A DNA stretch of 14,398 bases from Magnetococcales bacterium (GCA_015232865.1 JADFYU010000061.1:1-14398); one strand, 5' to 3'. Positions 1-7,121 are shown, counted from the stretch's first letter. The notes: generated by a model not told the origin, from the sequence alone. Numbers and translations: made by a program.

Positions 1-116
1 TCCACAAGTTCCGCCGTATTCCTGTTGTTGAGGCGGGAAACAAGTTGGTCGGAATCGTCAGTTTGGGTGATATCCACAAAGCTATTTTCAAGCGGGAGCT
101 GGGTCTCAAGGATTAA
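1..116 (+). CDS. CBS-domain protein, C-terminal fragment
   Basis: This is the 3' end of a gene that begins before the window; the reading frame starts at base 3 and ends at TAA 114-116. The 37 visible residues contain RRIPVVE, then LVGIVSLGDIHKAI. That is the second half of a CBS domain (strand, short turn, strand, then the G-(I/L)-(V/I)-S-x-x-D-(I/L) signature). CBS domains usually come in pairs and bind adenine nucleotides, and they occur as stand-alone proteins or attached to transporters, channels and enzymes. Only the end is visible, so the parent protein cannot be named. The domain is followed by only about ten residues (FKRELGLKD), as in small stand-alone CBS-pair proteins, but this is inference. 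Confidence 0.75.
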   Translation, partial: HKFRRIPVVEAGNKLVGIVSLGDIHKAIFKRELGLKD

Positions 117-187
117 CCGGACTTTGGCAGCGCCTTTGTGGGCGCCCGACTGCCGAATTTAGAATCATGTGAGGAAGGAGAGTCGTA

Positions 188-652
188 TTGGCCACCGAGA
201 TTGAGCGGAAATTTCTTGTTAAAAATGAGGGTTGGCGTGGTTTGGGCACGGGAACGGTTTATCGCCAGGGATTTCTTTCGACGGTAAAGGAGCGGGTGGT
301 GCGGGTTCGCATTGCCGGTGACAAGGGGACTTTAACCGTCAAAGGGGCCAGTAATGGCATTACACGAGCGGAATATGAGTATGAAATTCCCATCAGTGAT
401 GCCGAAGCGTTGTTATCGGGATTGTGTGAGCAGCCCATCATTGAAAAAACCCGTTATCGCATTGAGTTAGGTTCCCATGTCTGGGAGGTGGACGAATTCG
501 AGGGGGTCAACAAGGGGCTGATCATTGCCGAAGTGGAGTTGGAATCTGAACAGCAGGCTTTTGAACTGCCGGAATGGGTCGGGGCCGACGTTTCGGATGA
601 TGATCGTTATTTCAACTCCAATTTGATTCAAAACCCCTTTTCGAAATGGTAG
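188..652 (+). CDS. CYTH-domain protein, probable inorganic triphosphatase
   Basis: A 154-residue protein that is a single CYTH (triphosphate tunnel metalloenzyme) domain. The diagnostic ExExK motif is EIERK at residues 4-8. Further tunnel-lining charged residues are visible: R39 and R41 (RVRI), K52 (LTVKG), E63/E65 (AEYEYE), K87 (EKTRYRIE), D102 (WEVDEFEG) and E115/E117 (IIAEVELE), followed by the family-typical YFNSNL near the end. The length matches the short bacterial forms, which characterised members show to be metal-dependent inorganic triphosphatases; thiamine triphosphate or cyclic nucleotide chemistry is possible in other family branches. The start is TTG, chosen because the conserved EIERK lies immediately after it and GGAAGGAG sits about 7 nt upstream. 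It is followed after 15 nt by the ApaH-like gene, so the two are probably co-transcribed. Confidence 0.88.
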   Translation: MATEIERKFLVKNEGWRGLGTGTVYRQGFLSTVKERVVRVRIAGDKGTLTVKGASNGITRAEYEYEIPISDAEALLSGLCEQPIIEKTRYRIELGSHVWEVDEFEGVNKGLIIAEVELESEQQAFELPEWVGADVSDDDRYFNSNLIQNPFSKW

Positions 653-667
653 GAGAGAGGTGAAATC

Positions 668-1549
668 ATGGCGGTTTATGCCATTGGCGATCTGCATGGA
701 TGTCTTCCTGAATTAAAAAGCCTGCTCGCCAAGATCGGTTTCAACCGACATCAGGACCGTCTGTGGTTTGTCGGGGATTTGCTCAGCCGGGGGCCGGATT
801 CGTTGGGTGTCCTGCGCTTTGTTCGGGATCTGGGGGATCGGGCGGTTGTGGTGATGGGCAACCATGAGGTCCGCGCCCTGGTTGGTTTGAGCGGCAAAGA
901 CAGTCAGGAATTCAATGATTATATGGGGTTTTTTGCCAAGGCTGCCGATTGCGATGAGTTGTATGATTGGATTCGTTATTTGCCGCTGGTGCATCGGGAT
1001 GAGACGTTGGGTTATACGATGGTTCATGCTGGCTTGCACCCGAATTGGAGCCTGGACGATGCCTTGATGCGTTCCGATCGTCTAACTGAAATTTTTCGCG
1101 ATAAAAAGCGGATTCGTAAATTTTTTAAAAAAAACCAGGCCAGGTCGGTTGTCGAAGAGCCGGACTTCAAGAGCGATGAGAATGGCTGGTTGCAGTATGC
1201 TTTGACGGTGATGACCAAGGTTCGCTATTGCACCCGCTCCGGCGGACTGCTCTCTGCTCGGCTGATTCGCGAGCAGGGCATATTGACGAGTGGCTACGGG
1301 GAGCCGGCCAAGGATTCCCCGTATCAACCCTGGTATACCCATCGAACAGGCCGGGGAGATGAAAAAATTATTTATGGTCACTGGGCAATGGCCGGTTTAA
1401 CCCTCAATCGTTTTACGTTCGGGTTGGATTCGGGGGCGGTCTACGGCGGCAAGCTGACCGCCATGCGCCTGGACCATCCCAACCGGCCCATTACCCAGGT
1501 CAGATCCAAGCCCTATATCTCCATCCAGGACCTTACCCCGACCCGCTGA
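668..1549 (+). CDS. apaH: ApaH-like symmetrical Ap4A hydrolase (metallophosphoesterase)
   Basis: A 293-residue cytoplasmic calcineurin-like phosphoesterase. Motifs in order: GDLHG at 7-11, GDLLSRGPDS at 36-45, GNHE at 64-67, VHAG with H120 and YGHW with H238, then GLDSGAVYGGKLTAMRL from 252. This set, the length close to E. coli ApaH (about 280) and the internal MTKVRYC stretch (182-188) fit symmetrical bis(5'-nucleosyl)-tetraphosphatase, which splits Ap4A into two ADP, better than PP1-type protein phosphatases. The region around 190-225 differs from the enteric enzyme. The start ATG has GGAGAGAGG 7 nt upstream, overlapping the stop of the CYTH gene, so translational coupling is likely. No epsilon- or CorC/folA-type neighbour typical of enteric apaH is seen; the partner here is the CYTH protein. 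A broader Np4N or protein phosphatase substrate range cannot be excluded. Confidence 0.85.
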   Translation: MAVYAIGDLHGCLPELKSLLAKIGFNRHQDRLWFVGDLLSRGPDSLGVLRFVRDLGDRAVVVMGNHEVRALVGLSGKDSQEFNDYMGFFAKAADCDELYDWIRYLPLVHRDETLGYTMVHAGLHPNWSLDDALMRSDRLTEIFRDKKRIRKFFKKNQARSVVEEPDFKSDENGWLQYALTVMTKVRYCTRSGGLLSARLIREQGILTSGYGEPAKDSPYQPWYTHRTGRGDEKIIYGHWAMAGLTLNRFTFGLDSGAVYGGKLTAMRLDHPNRPITQVRSKPYISIQDLTPTR

Positions 1550-1615
1550 ACTCGTCAGAGTTTGTGAAAAACCGGAAAACCGACCGATTGCATATGGCCA
1601 ACTACCGAATCCGGA

Positions 1616-2860
1616 TCAAAGGGTTGACTCTTTATTCGGCTCTTCCAAAAAACCCTCCAAGGTTTTGACTACCCGGCCAACCGGGGGAAAGGCGTTGAAG
1701 GAGAGACCGTGCTTTTGAAACCAGCCGGACTGCTCAAGTTGTTTAGCCAGGCTCGGATCTTTGTTCAAAAATCGGTCGATTCCGATGGCCAGGTTGATTT
1801 TTTTTCGGCCCAGTGCCACCTGTTTGAGCCGTTGCTGCAAGGCTCCCTTATGCCAGCGGTGAAACAGTTCCAGATGGACCACGGTCCCCCTTTGATGGAC
1901 AAAGGAGAAATCAGGGATGGAGAGTTCCTGTTTTCCCAGGTCCAGCAGGGGTGGATTATTGCTGATTTTCCACTCTGTTTTGGCTTTTTTGAACTGTTCG
2001 GCAAAAATTTTGAACTCCTCCGGGACATAGGCGGTGGTCAGGCGATAGTGGGAGATCAATCCGTCGTTGTGATCCAACTTCAGGGTGCCCGACTGTTTTT
2101 CCGGTTTGACGCTGGCTGTCAGCGACCATTGTGAGAGCAAACAGATGACCGGCAGCAGATTGGCCATGCGAATGCCGTATTTTCGCGTTTGATCGAAAAG
2201 ACTCAATGGACCGTCCACCTCCAGGCGGTACTGTCCCGGACCGGTTTTATGGACCCGAGCCAGCAATCTGAAAAATCGAAGGTAGCGAAAGAAAAACCGT
2301 CGCCGACCAACATCGGTGTCGGTAAAGGTCAAGGTCATCTTGTTGGAGTTGAACAGCAACCCCTGGGCCTGGGCCAGGTTATAACGATGAATCAGCTTTT
2401 CGGCGGAGACGGTCTCGAAGGATCGCAACGGTTGACGAATGGGCAGATCCGCATGTAATGCCGCCGCCAGCTCATCGGCTGGCTGGTCATGTCGCTGGCC
2501 GACAACACTTCTAAAATGGCTCAAACTGTCCAGTTCGGGATCATCCTTGATCAGCCAGTGGGCCGCCGTGGCATAGACCTGAGCCCGAAACGGTTCAATG
2601 TTGCTGTCTGGTTCCTGGAAGAGGCAGCGATCCAGGAGCAGTTTGTTGATTCCCTTGGCAATCAGGGGAGAACGGTGGCCGTTGATGATGGGGTGGGCCA
2701 ACTCCGACAACTCCTCCCGGCTCTGGTCAATGCCGTTTTGATAGAGATTGGCCAGGGACTCAACCAGATCCAGGGTAATGCGATCATCGGCTTTTAAGAA
2801 TCGCGGGAAAACCTGTGCTTGCCGATTTCGGCTGAAGCGGAGCAGATCTTTAGTCAGCAT
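1616..2860 (-). CDS. DUF790 / Bax1-like nuclease, partner of XPB helicase
   Basis: A 414-residue protein of the DUF790 (COG3372) family; the archaeal members are Bax1, an endonuclease that binds XPB helicase. Family hallmarks: MLTKDLLRF at the start, YNLAQAQGLLF at 160-170, GPLSLFDQTRKYG at 217-229, and a C-terminal restriction-enzyme-like (PD-(D/E)xK) core with IPDFSF (D317) followed by VHLELFHRW (E331). The usual Lys of ExK is replaced by Phe, and the family-typical E-I-V-G-F-W form is E-L-F-H-R-W here. The start is ATG at 2860, inside the last codons of the helicase gene (ATGCTGACTAA, 11-nt overlap), which implies translational coupling. The open frame extends upstream to 3040, but those 60 residues are only the out-of-frame helicase sequence. 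The expected role is DNA cleavage coupled to helicase unwinding, in an excision-repair-like process. Confidence 0.85.
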   Translation of the reverse strand: MLTKDLLRFSRNRQAQVFPRFLKADDRITLDLVESLANLYQNGIDQSREELSELAHPIINGHRSPLIAKGINKLLLDRCLFQEPDSNIEPFRAQVYATAAHWLIKDDPELDSLSHFRSVVGQRHDQPADELAAALHADLPIRQPLRSFETVSAEKLIHRYNLAQAQGLLFNSNKMTLTFTDTDVGRRRFFFRYLRFFRLLARVHKTGPGQYRLEVDGPLSLFDQTRKYGIRMANLLPVICLLSQWSLTASVKPEKQSGTLKLDHNDGLISHYRLTTAYVPEEFKIFAEQFKKAKTEWKISNNPPLLDLGKQELSIPDFSFVHQRGTVVHLELFHRWHKGALQQRLKQVALGRKKINLAIGIDRFLNKDPSLAKQLEQSGWFQKHGLSFNAFPPVGRVVKTLEGFLEEPNKESTL

Positions 2861-4244
2861 GGATCTCCAGCACTCCCTGTCGCTGATAGGCTGTGTGTTG
2901 ACGACGACGTTCGGAAGTAAACTGCTCAGCGGTATCTTCGGAGACCAGCTCATAGAGCACCGCCTGTTTGCCGTCACGGGGACGAAGAATACGGCCCAAC
3001 CGCTGGACATGCTCGCGCACCGAACCGCTGCCGGAGACAATCACCCCGACCGAGACGTCTGGAACATCGACCCCTTCGTTCAAAACTCGGGAATTGACCA
3101 GAAAAGGCAGGCTGCCGTCTCGAAAACCGTCCAGCAGTTTTTTGCGTTCCGACAGCTTGGTCCGGTGGGTGATGACCGGTAAAAAAAAGGTCTCGCCGAT
3201 GGCATAGGCGGTGGCGTTGTCGTCGGTAAAGAGAATAATGCGCTCTTTGCGGTGACGGCGGATGATCTGCCAGACCCGACGCAGCTTGGCGCGGGAGGCG
3301 CGGGCCAGTTTTTTTTGCATCCGATAGGCCGCATAGGCTGCTCGTCCCTCTTTCGAGCGGGCGCAGAGCATGATGAATTGTGACCAGGCCTCCTTGCGAC
3401 TGAAATTGATACCGCTGCCACGGGCAAAAGTTTTATAGTGTTGATAGGCGTTGTCGTAGGCCTCCCGTTCGTCGGGGTCCAGAGTGACGGGAATATGCTC
3501 CAGTTGATAGGGGGCGAGAAACCGCCCTTCCAGCTGATTGATCTCGACCCGATGACAGAGGGGGCCGAGCAGGGCATAAAGGTCGGACTCCTGACCGTCG
3601 GTCCGTTCCGGGGTTGCGGTCAGCCCTAGGCGAAACGGGGCGATGCTCATGATCGCCGCCATACGTGTGCTTGGGGCCGGCAGATGGTGGCATTCGTCGC
3701 AAATCAGCAGGCCGAATTGATTGCCGATATTTTCCATATGGATCAGGGCCGAGTCGTACGTGCTGACCGTGATGGCTTCAAGTTGTCTCTCTCCGCCACC
3801 CAACATGCCGATGGCAATGGAAAAAGCCGATTGCAGTTGATCGTGCCACTGTTGCATCAGGTTGATGGTCGGAACCAGAATCAGGGTGTTGCGTTGGCAG
3901 CGGGTGATGGCCAGTCGAGCCACCAGAGTTTTTCCGGCCCCGGTCGGCAGAACCACGACACCGTTCCTCTGGGCTTTGACCCAGGCTTCCAGGGCGTCGA
4001 GTTGGTGTGGTCGGGGGGAAAACTCTGCCGGGGCATAAAACTGCTGCGGGGTAAATTTTCGGGCTTGATCATCGAAGGGAATTTTGAGTTTATGCAGGCC
4101 GAGCATGATGGGGCCGTAATATCGGGCCTCGGTCCGATAACAGTCGCATCTTTCATCCCAGGTCAGGAAATGGGCCACCGATTCCAGACTCTCTGTGGAG
4201 CCGGTAATCTGAAGGGTGCCTTGATCATACAATATCTGAATCAT
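2850..4244 (-). CDS. XPB/SSL2-type SF2 DNA helicase
   Basis: A 464-residue superfamily 2 helicase. Residues 1-75 form an XPB-like N-terminal domain (LYDQGTLQI, then WDERCDCYRTEARYY). The motor follows: Walker A LPTGAGKT 99-106, LILVPTINL 121-129, Walker B DECHH 183-187, TATPERTDG 209-217, NEGVDVPD 389-396 and the arginine-finger motif QRLGRILRP 414-422. A helical, basic segment (about 285-335) lies where XPB proteins carry the thumb insertion. The XPB 'RED' triad after TAT-x-x-E reads R-T-D here. XPB-type helicases unwind DNA 3'-5' and in archaea work with Bax1; the overlapping DUF790 gene supports that pairing. The ATG at 4244 has no clear Shine-Dalgarno sequence; an in-frame stop lies about 16 codons upstream with no ATG in between. 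A short out-of-frame ORF overlaps this start. Divergent from the HD-GYP gene. Confidence 0.87.
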   Translation of the reverse strand: MIQILYDQGTLQITGSTESLESVAHFLTWDERCDCYRTEARYYGPIMLGLHKLKIPFDDQARKFTPQQFYAPAEFSPRPHQLDALEAWVKAQRNGVVVLPTGAGKTLVARLAITRCQRNTLILVPTINLMQQWHDQLQSAFSIAIGMLGGGERQLEAITVSTYDSALIHMENIGNQFGLLICDECHHLPAPSTRMAAIMSIAPFRLGLTATPERTDGQESDLYALLGPLCHRVEINQLEGRFLAPYQLEHIPVTLDPDEREAYDNAYQHYKTFARGSGINFSRKEAWSQFIMLCARSKEGRAAYAAYRMQKKLARASRAKLRRVWQIIRRHRKERIILFTDDNATAYAIGETFFLPVITHRTKLSERKKLLDGFRDGSLPFLVNSRVLNEGVDVPDVSVGVIVSGSGSVREHVQRLGRILRPRDGKQAVLYELVSEDTAEQFTSERRRQHTAYQRQGVLEIHAD

Positions 4245-4290
4245 CTGGCCACAATAACCGAAATGTCCCGCTTTTTGCAGGGTCTATCAT
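4225..4290 (-). CDS. Possible 21-codon leader ORF overlapping the helicase start
   Basis: An ATG at 4290 is preceded directly by GGAAGGAAG, the best Shine-Dalgarno-like sequence in this leader, although the spacing (about 2-4 nt) is short. The frame encodes 21 residues (it starts MIDPAKSG) and stops with TGA at 4225, 20 nt inside the helicase gene in another frame. The helicase ATG itself has no recognisable ribosome binding site, so translation of this small ORF could deliver ribosomes to it. This is inference from position only; the peptide resembles nothing I recognise and the ORF may be fortuitous. Confidence 0.25.
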   Translation of the reverse strand: MIDPAKSGTFRLLWPDDSDIV

Positions 4291-4373
4291 CTTCCTTCCG
4301 GAAACTAGAAAAATAGTAATTGCTTCTTGCATTGAATCTCGGCACACTCCTTTGTTCGATATCCTTGAATTTA

Positions 4374-6347
4374 ATGGTGGTTTACGTGACAGAGCACACT
4401 GAAATTGCATCGTATGACATTCATGATCCGGCCCTGCTCAATAACATGATGTTGTCGGTCAGTATCAAGCATCCTGAAACCTCGGTGGTTTTGATTACCA
4501 GGAGAACACCGCTGACCCTGAAGGTGATCAAACAGCTCGAATCGCGGGGAATCGAAACCATCCAGGCTGAACCCATCGCCGGGGAGACCCTGAACGAAGC
4601 TGTGGAAGATGTCTCCAAAATGTTCAATCTGGTGGAGGATATCATCTCTGTTAAAGGTCAGAGTATCCAATCGGCCGCAGCTCTCTTCCAAGAGATGGGC
4701 GAGGTCAAAAAACTTCGCGGCATGGTGAAAAACCGGATGAAGGAGATTTTCCACCTGTTCAATCCCCGTGCCGCCGATGCCATGATCGAGCTGAACAACC
4801 ACCATCCCAGCTCTGCCCACCATAGTATCATCACCGGTTTCAACGTCATGGGTATTGCCAAGGAGCTGGGTTGGAATGAAAAGAAAACCCTTCAGGCGGT
4901 CATGGCCGCCATGCAGCACGATATCGGCAAAATCAAGGTTCCCCTCGATACCCTGGACTGGCCGGGCCAATTGGATAAAAAACGGTGGGGAGAGATTCAG
5001 CTTCATGCGCTCTTTGGTGGTCGGTTGCTCTACGAAGGGGAGTTGGATTTACCGGTCATGGTCGCCTTGAGCCATCACGAATGGTACAGCACCGTACCGG
5101 GTAAAGGTTACGGCGGCTTGAGCCTGTTTCGTAACTATCTGAGAAAAGGGATGGATATCGACATATCCGCCTATCTGGGCCAAGCCAAGCCAGGCGAGTT
5201 GGAGGTGTTGCAGATCAGCGCCATGGCTGACATGGTTTCCGCTTTGGAGGAGATTCGTTCTTACAAGGGCGCGTTGGCTCCGTTCAAGGTGTTGGTCATC
5301 ATGAACAGTGATGCCAAAATGGGTCATTTCAACCCCACCCTCTACCGTGCCTGGCACACCGTATACACCAAAAAAAATCCCCAACTGCTTCCCGTCGGTC
5401 TACGGGTCGCTTTGCCTCGGGAAAAAGAGCAGAAAATGTTTCAGCCGGGTCCGCCCCGAAAATTTACCAGTCCGGCAGAAATCCTGAGCTTTGCAGAGAT
5501 GAGTTTATTGGGGGTCATACCGCGTCTGATCTCACGCGGATTGGATGTCGATCAGATTCGCCGTCGGGGCGGATTGGTTTTGGAGCGGTTGCGCAAGGTG
5601 GACCCTGAAAACGGAAGTTTGGGGCGACTTATCACCCCAAAAGCCCTGGCAGACAACCAGATTGATCCGGTCAAACTCTCCCTCCCTCGTGAACGGCAAC
5701 TGATCTACCTGGATGCCTATGTCCGACGGCTCTCTTTTGCCGACTTGAAACGGATGGAGTTGATCTATGAGTTGGAGCAGAAACGGTTTGATATGGGGGT
5801 CATCCAGGAGGAAGACGGTATTCTCATCAGCCGGATGGAGAAGCGGGGGATTGTGATCAAAGAGAGTAAAATGCAAAACCTGGATATAGATCCGGTCTCT
5901 TTCATTCAGGTAAAACTGCCGGCCTATGAAGATCGACTGACCTTGGCCGACCTGATCGAACTGGGGTTTGAGCCGGAGGCGTTAAAACGAATGGGGCTGT
6001 ACCAATATGTCGAAAAAAGCCGCAACGGTGCCTCCATCAGCCTGCTGCGCAGAAAAGGGTTGCAGATCACCAGCCAAGAACTGGCCCACGCCCAGATCAA
6101 CCCGGAGAAAAAAATCTTCTACGATATCATCGTCGTCAATCGTATCAGCTCGGTTCGGGCAGAGTTTGCCATTGTTCGGGAGGGTGACGAACTGGAGGTG
6201 CTGGAGAAAGGGTTCATCGCCAATACCTTGGACCCGATCCAAAAATATCTGTACGAATCCGTCGGCATCGTTGATCTGGATTTTTCCGATCTATTGAATA
6301 TTCCTGAAGAGCTGGATGAAATAACCATGGGTGAACATTGGTTTTAG
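4374..6347 (+). CDS. HD-GYP domain phosphodiesterase with C-terminal repeats
   Basis: A 657-residue cytoplasmic protein (numbered from ATG 4374). After about 140 residues of unassigned N-terminal sequence comes an HD-GYP domain: HHSIITGF near 149, MQHDIGKIKVP with HD at 182-183, QLHALFGG with H211, SHHEW with HHE at 234-236, KGYGG near 244, and the ADMVSALEEIRSYK helix near 285. All expected metal ligands are present; GYP reads GYG and is separated from HHE by extra residues. Such domains hydrolyse cyclic-di-GMP. Residues about 370-580 hold three degenerate repeats, each with an LSFADL/LTLADL-like start and an IDP/INP end. No transmembrane segment is seen. The start is uncertain: TTG 4320 adds 18 residues, and GTG 4386 has the better ribosome-binding match (GGTGG 5 nt upstream). 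It is divergent from the helicase and has its own terminator. Confidence 0.85.
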   Translation: MVVYVTEHTEIASYDIHDPALLNNMMLSVSIKHPETSVVLITRRTPLTLKVIKQLESRGIETIQAEPIAGETLNEAVEDVSKMFNLVEDIISVKGQSIQSAAALFQEMGEVKKLRGMVKNRMKEIFHLFNPRAADAMIELNNHHPSSAHHSIITGFNVMGIAKELGWNEKKTLQAVMAAMQHDIGKIKVPLDTLDWPGQLDKKRWGEIQLHALFGGRLLYEGELDLPVMVALSHHEWYSTVPGKGYGGLSLFRNYLRKGMDIDISAYLGQAKPGELEVLQISAMADMVSALEEIRSYKGALAPFKVLVIMNSDAKMGHFNPTLYRAWHTVYTKKNPQLLPVGLRVALPREKEQKMFQPGPPRKFTSPAEILSFAEMSLLGVIPRLISRGLDVDQIRRRGGLVLERLRKVDPENGSLGRLITPKALADNQIDPVKLSLPRERQLIYLDAYVRRLSFADLKRMELIYELEQKRFDMGVIQEEDGILISRMEKRGIVIKESKMQNLDIDPVSFIQVKLPAYEDRLTLADLIELGFEPEALKRMGLYQYVEKSRNGASISLLRRKGLQITSQELAHAQINPEKKIFYDIIVVNRISSVRAEFAIVREGDELEVLEKGFIANTLDPIQKYLYESVGIVDLDFSDLLNIPEELDEITMGEHWF

Positions 6348-6449
6348 ATATTTCCAACCATCGAGGTCGTTGGCGGGGTGGGCCGGCAACGGTCGAATTT
6401 AGGTTGAACAACCCATGGCGTTGCCGTGGAGTCAGGGCTGAGTCCGCCG

Positions 6450-7121
6450 CTATTCTGGAATCCCGGCAATGAAAGCCGGTCTTTTTTTCTGGCCGAACCC
6501 CCGGTCGTCCAAGGGGCAATATTGCTGTTCCCACAGCGGAACCGGCAGCGCGCGACGGTAGACACGCAACAGCCGAATCACATCCCCCCCGGCCCGGTGT
6601 TCCGATTTATCATAGAGATTCAGACACCGGTGGGTGCTCAAATAGCGCCTCAGGGGATTGAAGGTATTGAGAGTGTTTTGAAAATCGTGGATCTCAATAT
6701 TGACGGGAACCGGAGCAAGATCCAATAACCGCATCAGCCAACGTTTGTCCCAGGCCGGCGCATCGGAGAGGATCAGATCCGCCCTGGCCAGATCCGCCGC
6801 AACGATTCTGGCCACGTCAGCCGCTGGCCTGGCACAGCTCAGCAACTCCGGCGTGATGCCGGTCAGGGCTTTGACCTGTGGGTCCCAGGGCTGATCTTCC
6901 CAGTCGGGATGGGGCCGGATCAGGAAGGCGTTGACCCAACTCTCCAGAGGGTCTCCATAGGCGATTTCAATGGGAGTGGAGTCCGCTTGCAGGCCGGTCG
7001 CCTCAATATCCAGAACCAACACCCGTTCCGGAACGTTGCGCCAGTCCATCCATTTTTTTTTCGCTCTTGTTTTCATTGCAACAACGATGCTTCCTTGCTT
7101 TATCCCAACTTCGCCGATCAT
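6450..7121 (-). CDS. DnaQ-like DEDDh 3'-5' exonuclease
   Basis: A 223-residue protein with the exonuclease RNase T/DNA polymerase III epsilon fold. Exo I is VLDIEATGL (D38, E40), Exo II is LILSDAPAWDKRWL (D125) and Exo III is HRAGGD (H175, D180), so all five DEDDh residues are present. Exo II reads S-D-A-P in place of the more usual A-H-N, a variant among small stand-alone exonucleases. There is no polymerase-binding or nucleic-acid-binding extra domain, so the substrate (DNA or RNA ends) is open. The start is uncertain: ATG 7121 is the longest but has no ribosome site; ATG 7076 has AAGGAAG 13 nt upstream and would begin MKTRAKKK; the conserved part starts near residue 31 either way. Nine consecutive A residues lie at codons for KKKW. 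The last residues (KKRPAFIAGIPE) are encoded by the terminator of the opposing gene. Confidence 0.82.
   Translation of the reverse strand: MIGEVGIKQGSIVVAMKTRAKKKWMDWRNVPERVLVLDIEATGLQADSTPIEIAYGDPLESWVNAFLIRPHPDWEDQPWDPQVKALTGITPELLSCARPAADVARIVAADLARADLILSDAPAWDKRWLMRLLDLAPVPVNIEIHDFQNTLNTFNPLRRYLSTHRCLNLYDKSEHRAGGDVIRLLRVYRRALPVPLWEQQYCPLDDRGFGQKKRPAFIAGIPE
6463..6488 (+). terminator. Intrinsic terminator of the HD-GYP gene
   Basis: The stem CCGGC (6463-6467) / GCCGG (6475-6479) encloses a 7-nt loop (aatgaaa) and is followed by TC and seven T residues. It lies about 115 nt after the HD-GYP stop and inside the last dozen codons of the convergent exonuclease gene, so one DNA segment serves as terminator on one strand and coding sequence on the other. 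Confidence 0.7.

Noticed and set aside
126..154. Hairpin GGCAG-CGCC...GGCG-CTGCC between the CBS and CYTH genes
   Set aside because: It has a 5-nt bulge and no T run, so it is not a convincing terminator; it could be a structured spacer.
1119..1136. T6A8C run in the ApaH-like gene resembling a -1 frameshift slippery site
   Set aside because: The zero frame continues intact through all family motifs, and no alternative-frame product makes sense.
1605..1639. CCGAAT...ATTCGG stem with inner AAAG/CTTT at the convergent 3' ends of the ApaH-like and DUF790 genes
   Set aside because: A 7-nt one-sided bulge and no T tract on either side; it may be chance.
2861..3040. 60-residue N-terminal extension of the DUF790 frame
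   Set aside because: It lies entirely within the helicase gene in another frame and does not resemble the family; the conserved protein begins at MLTKDLLRF (2860).
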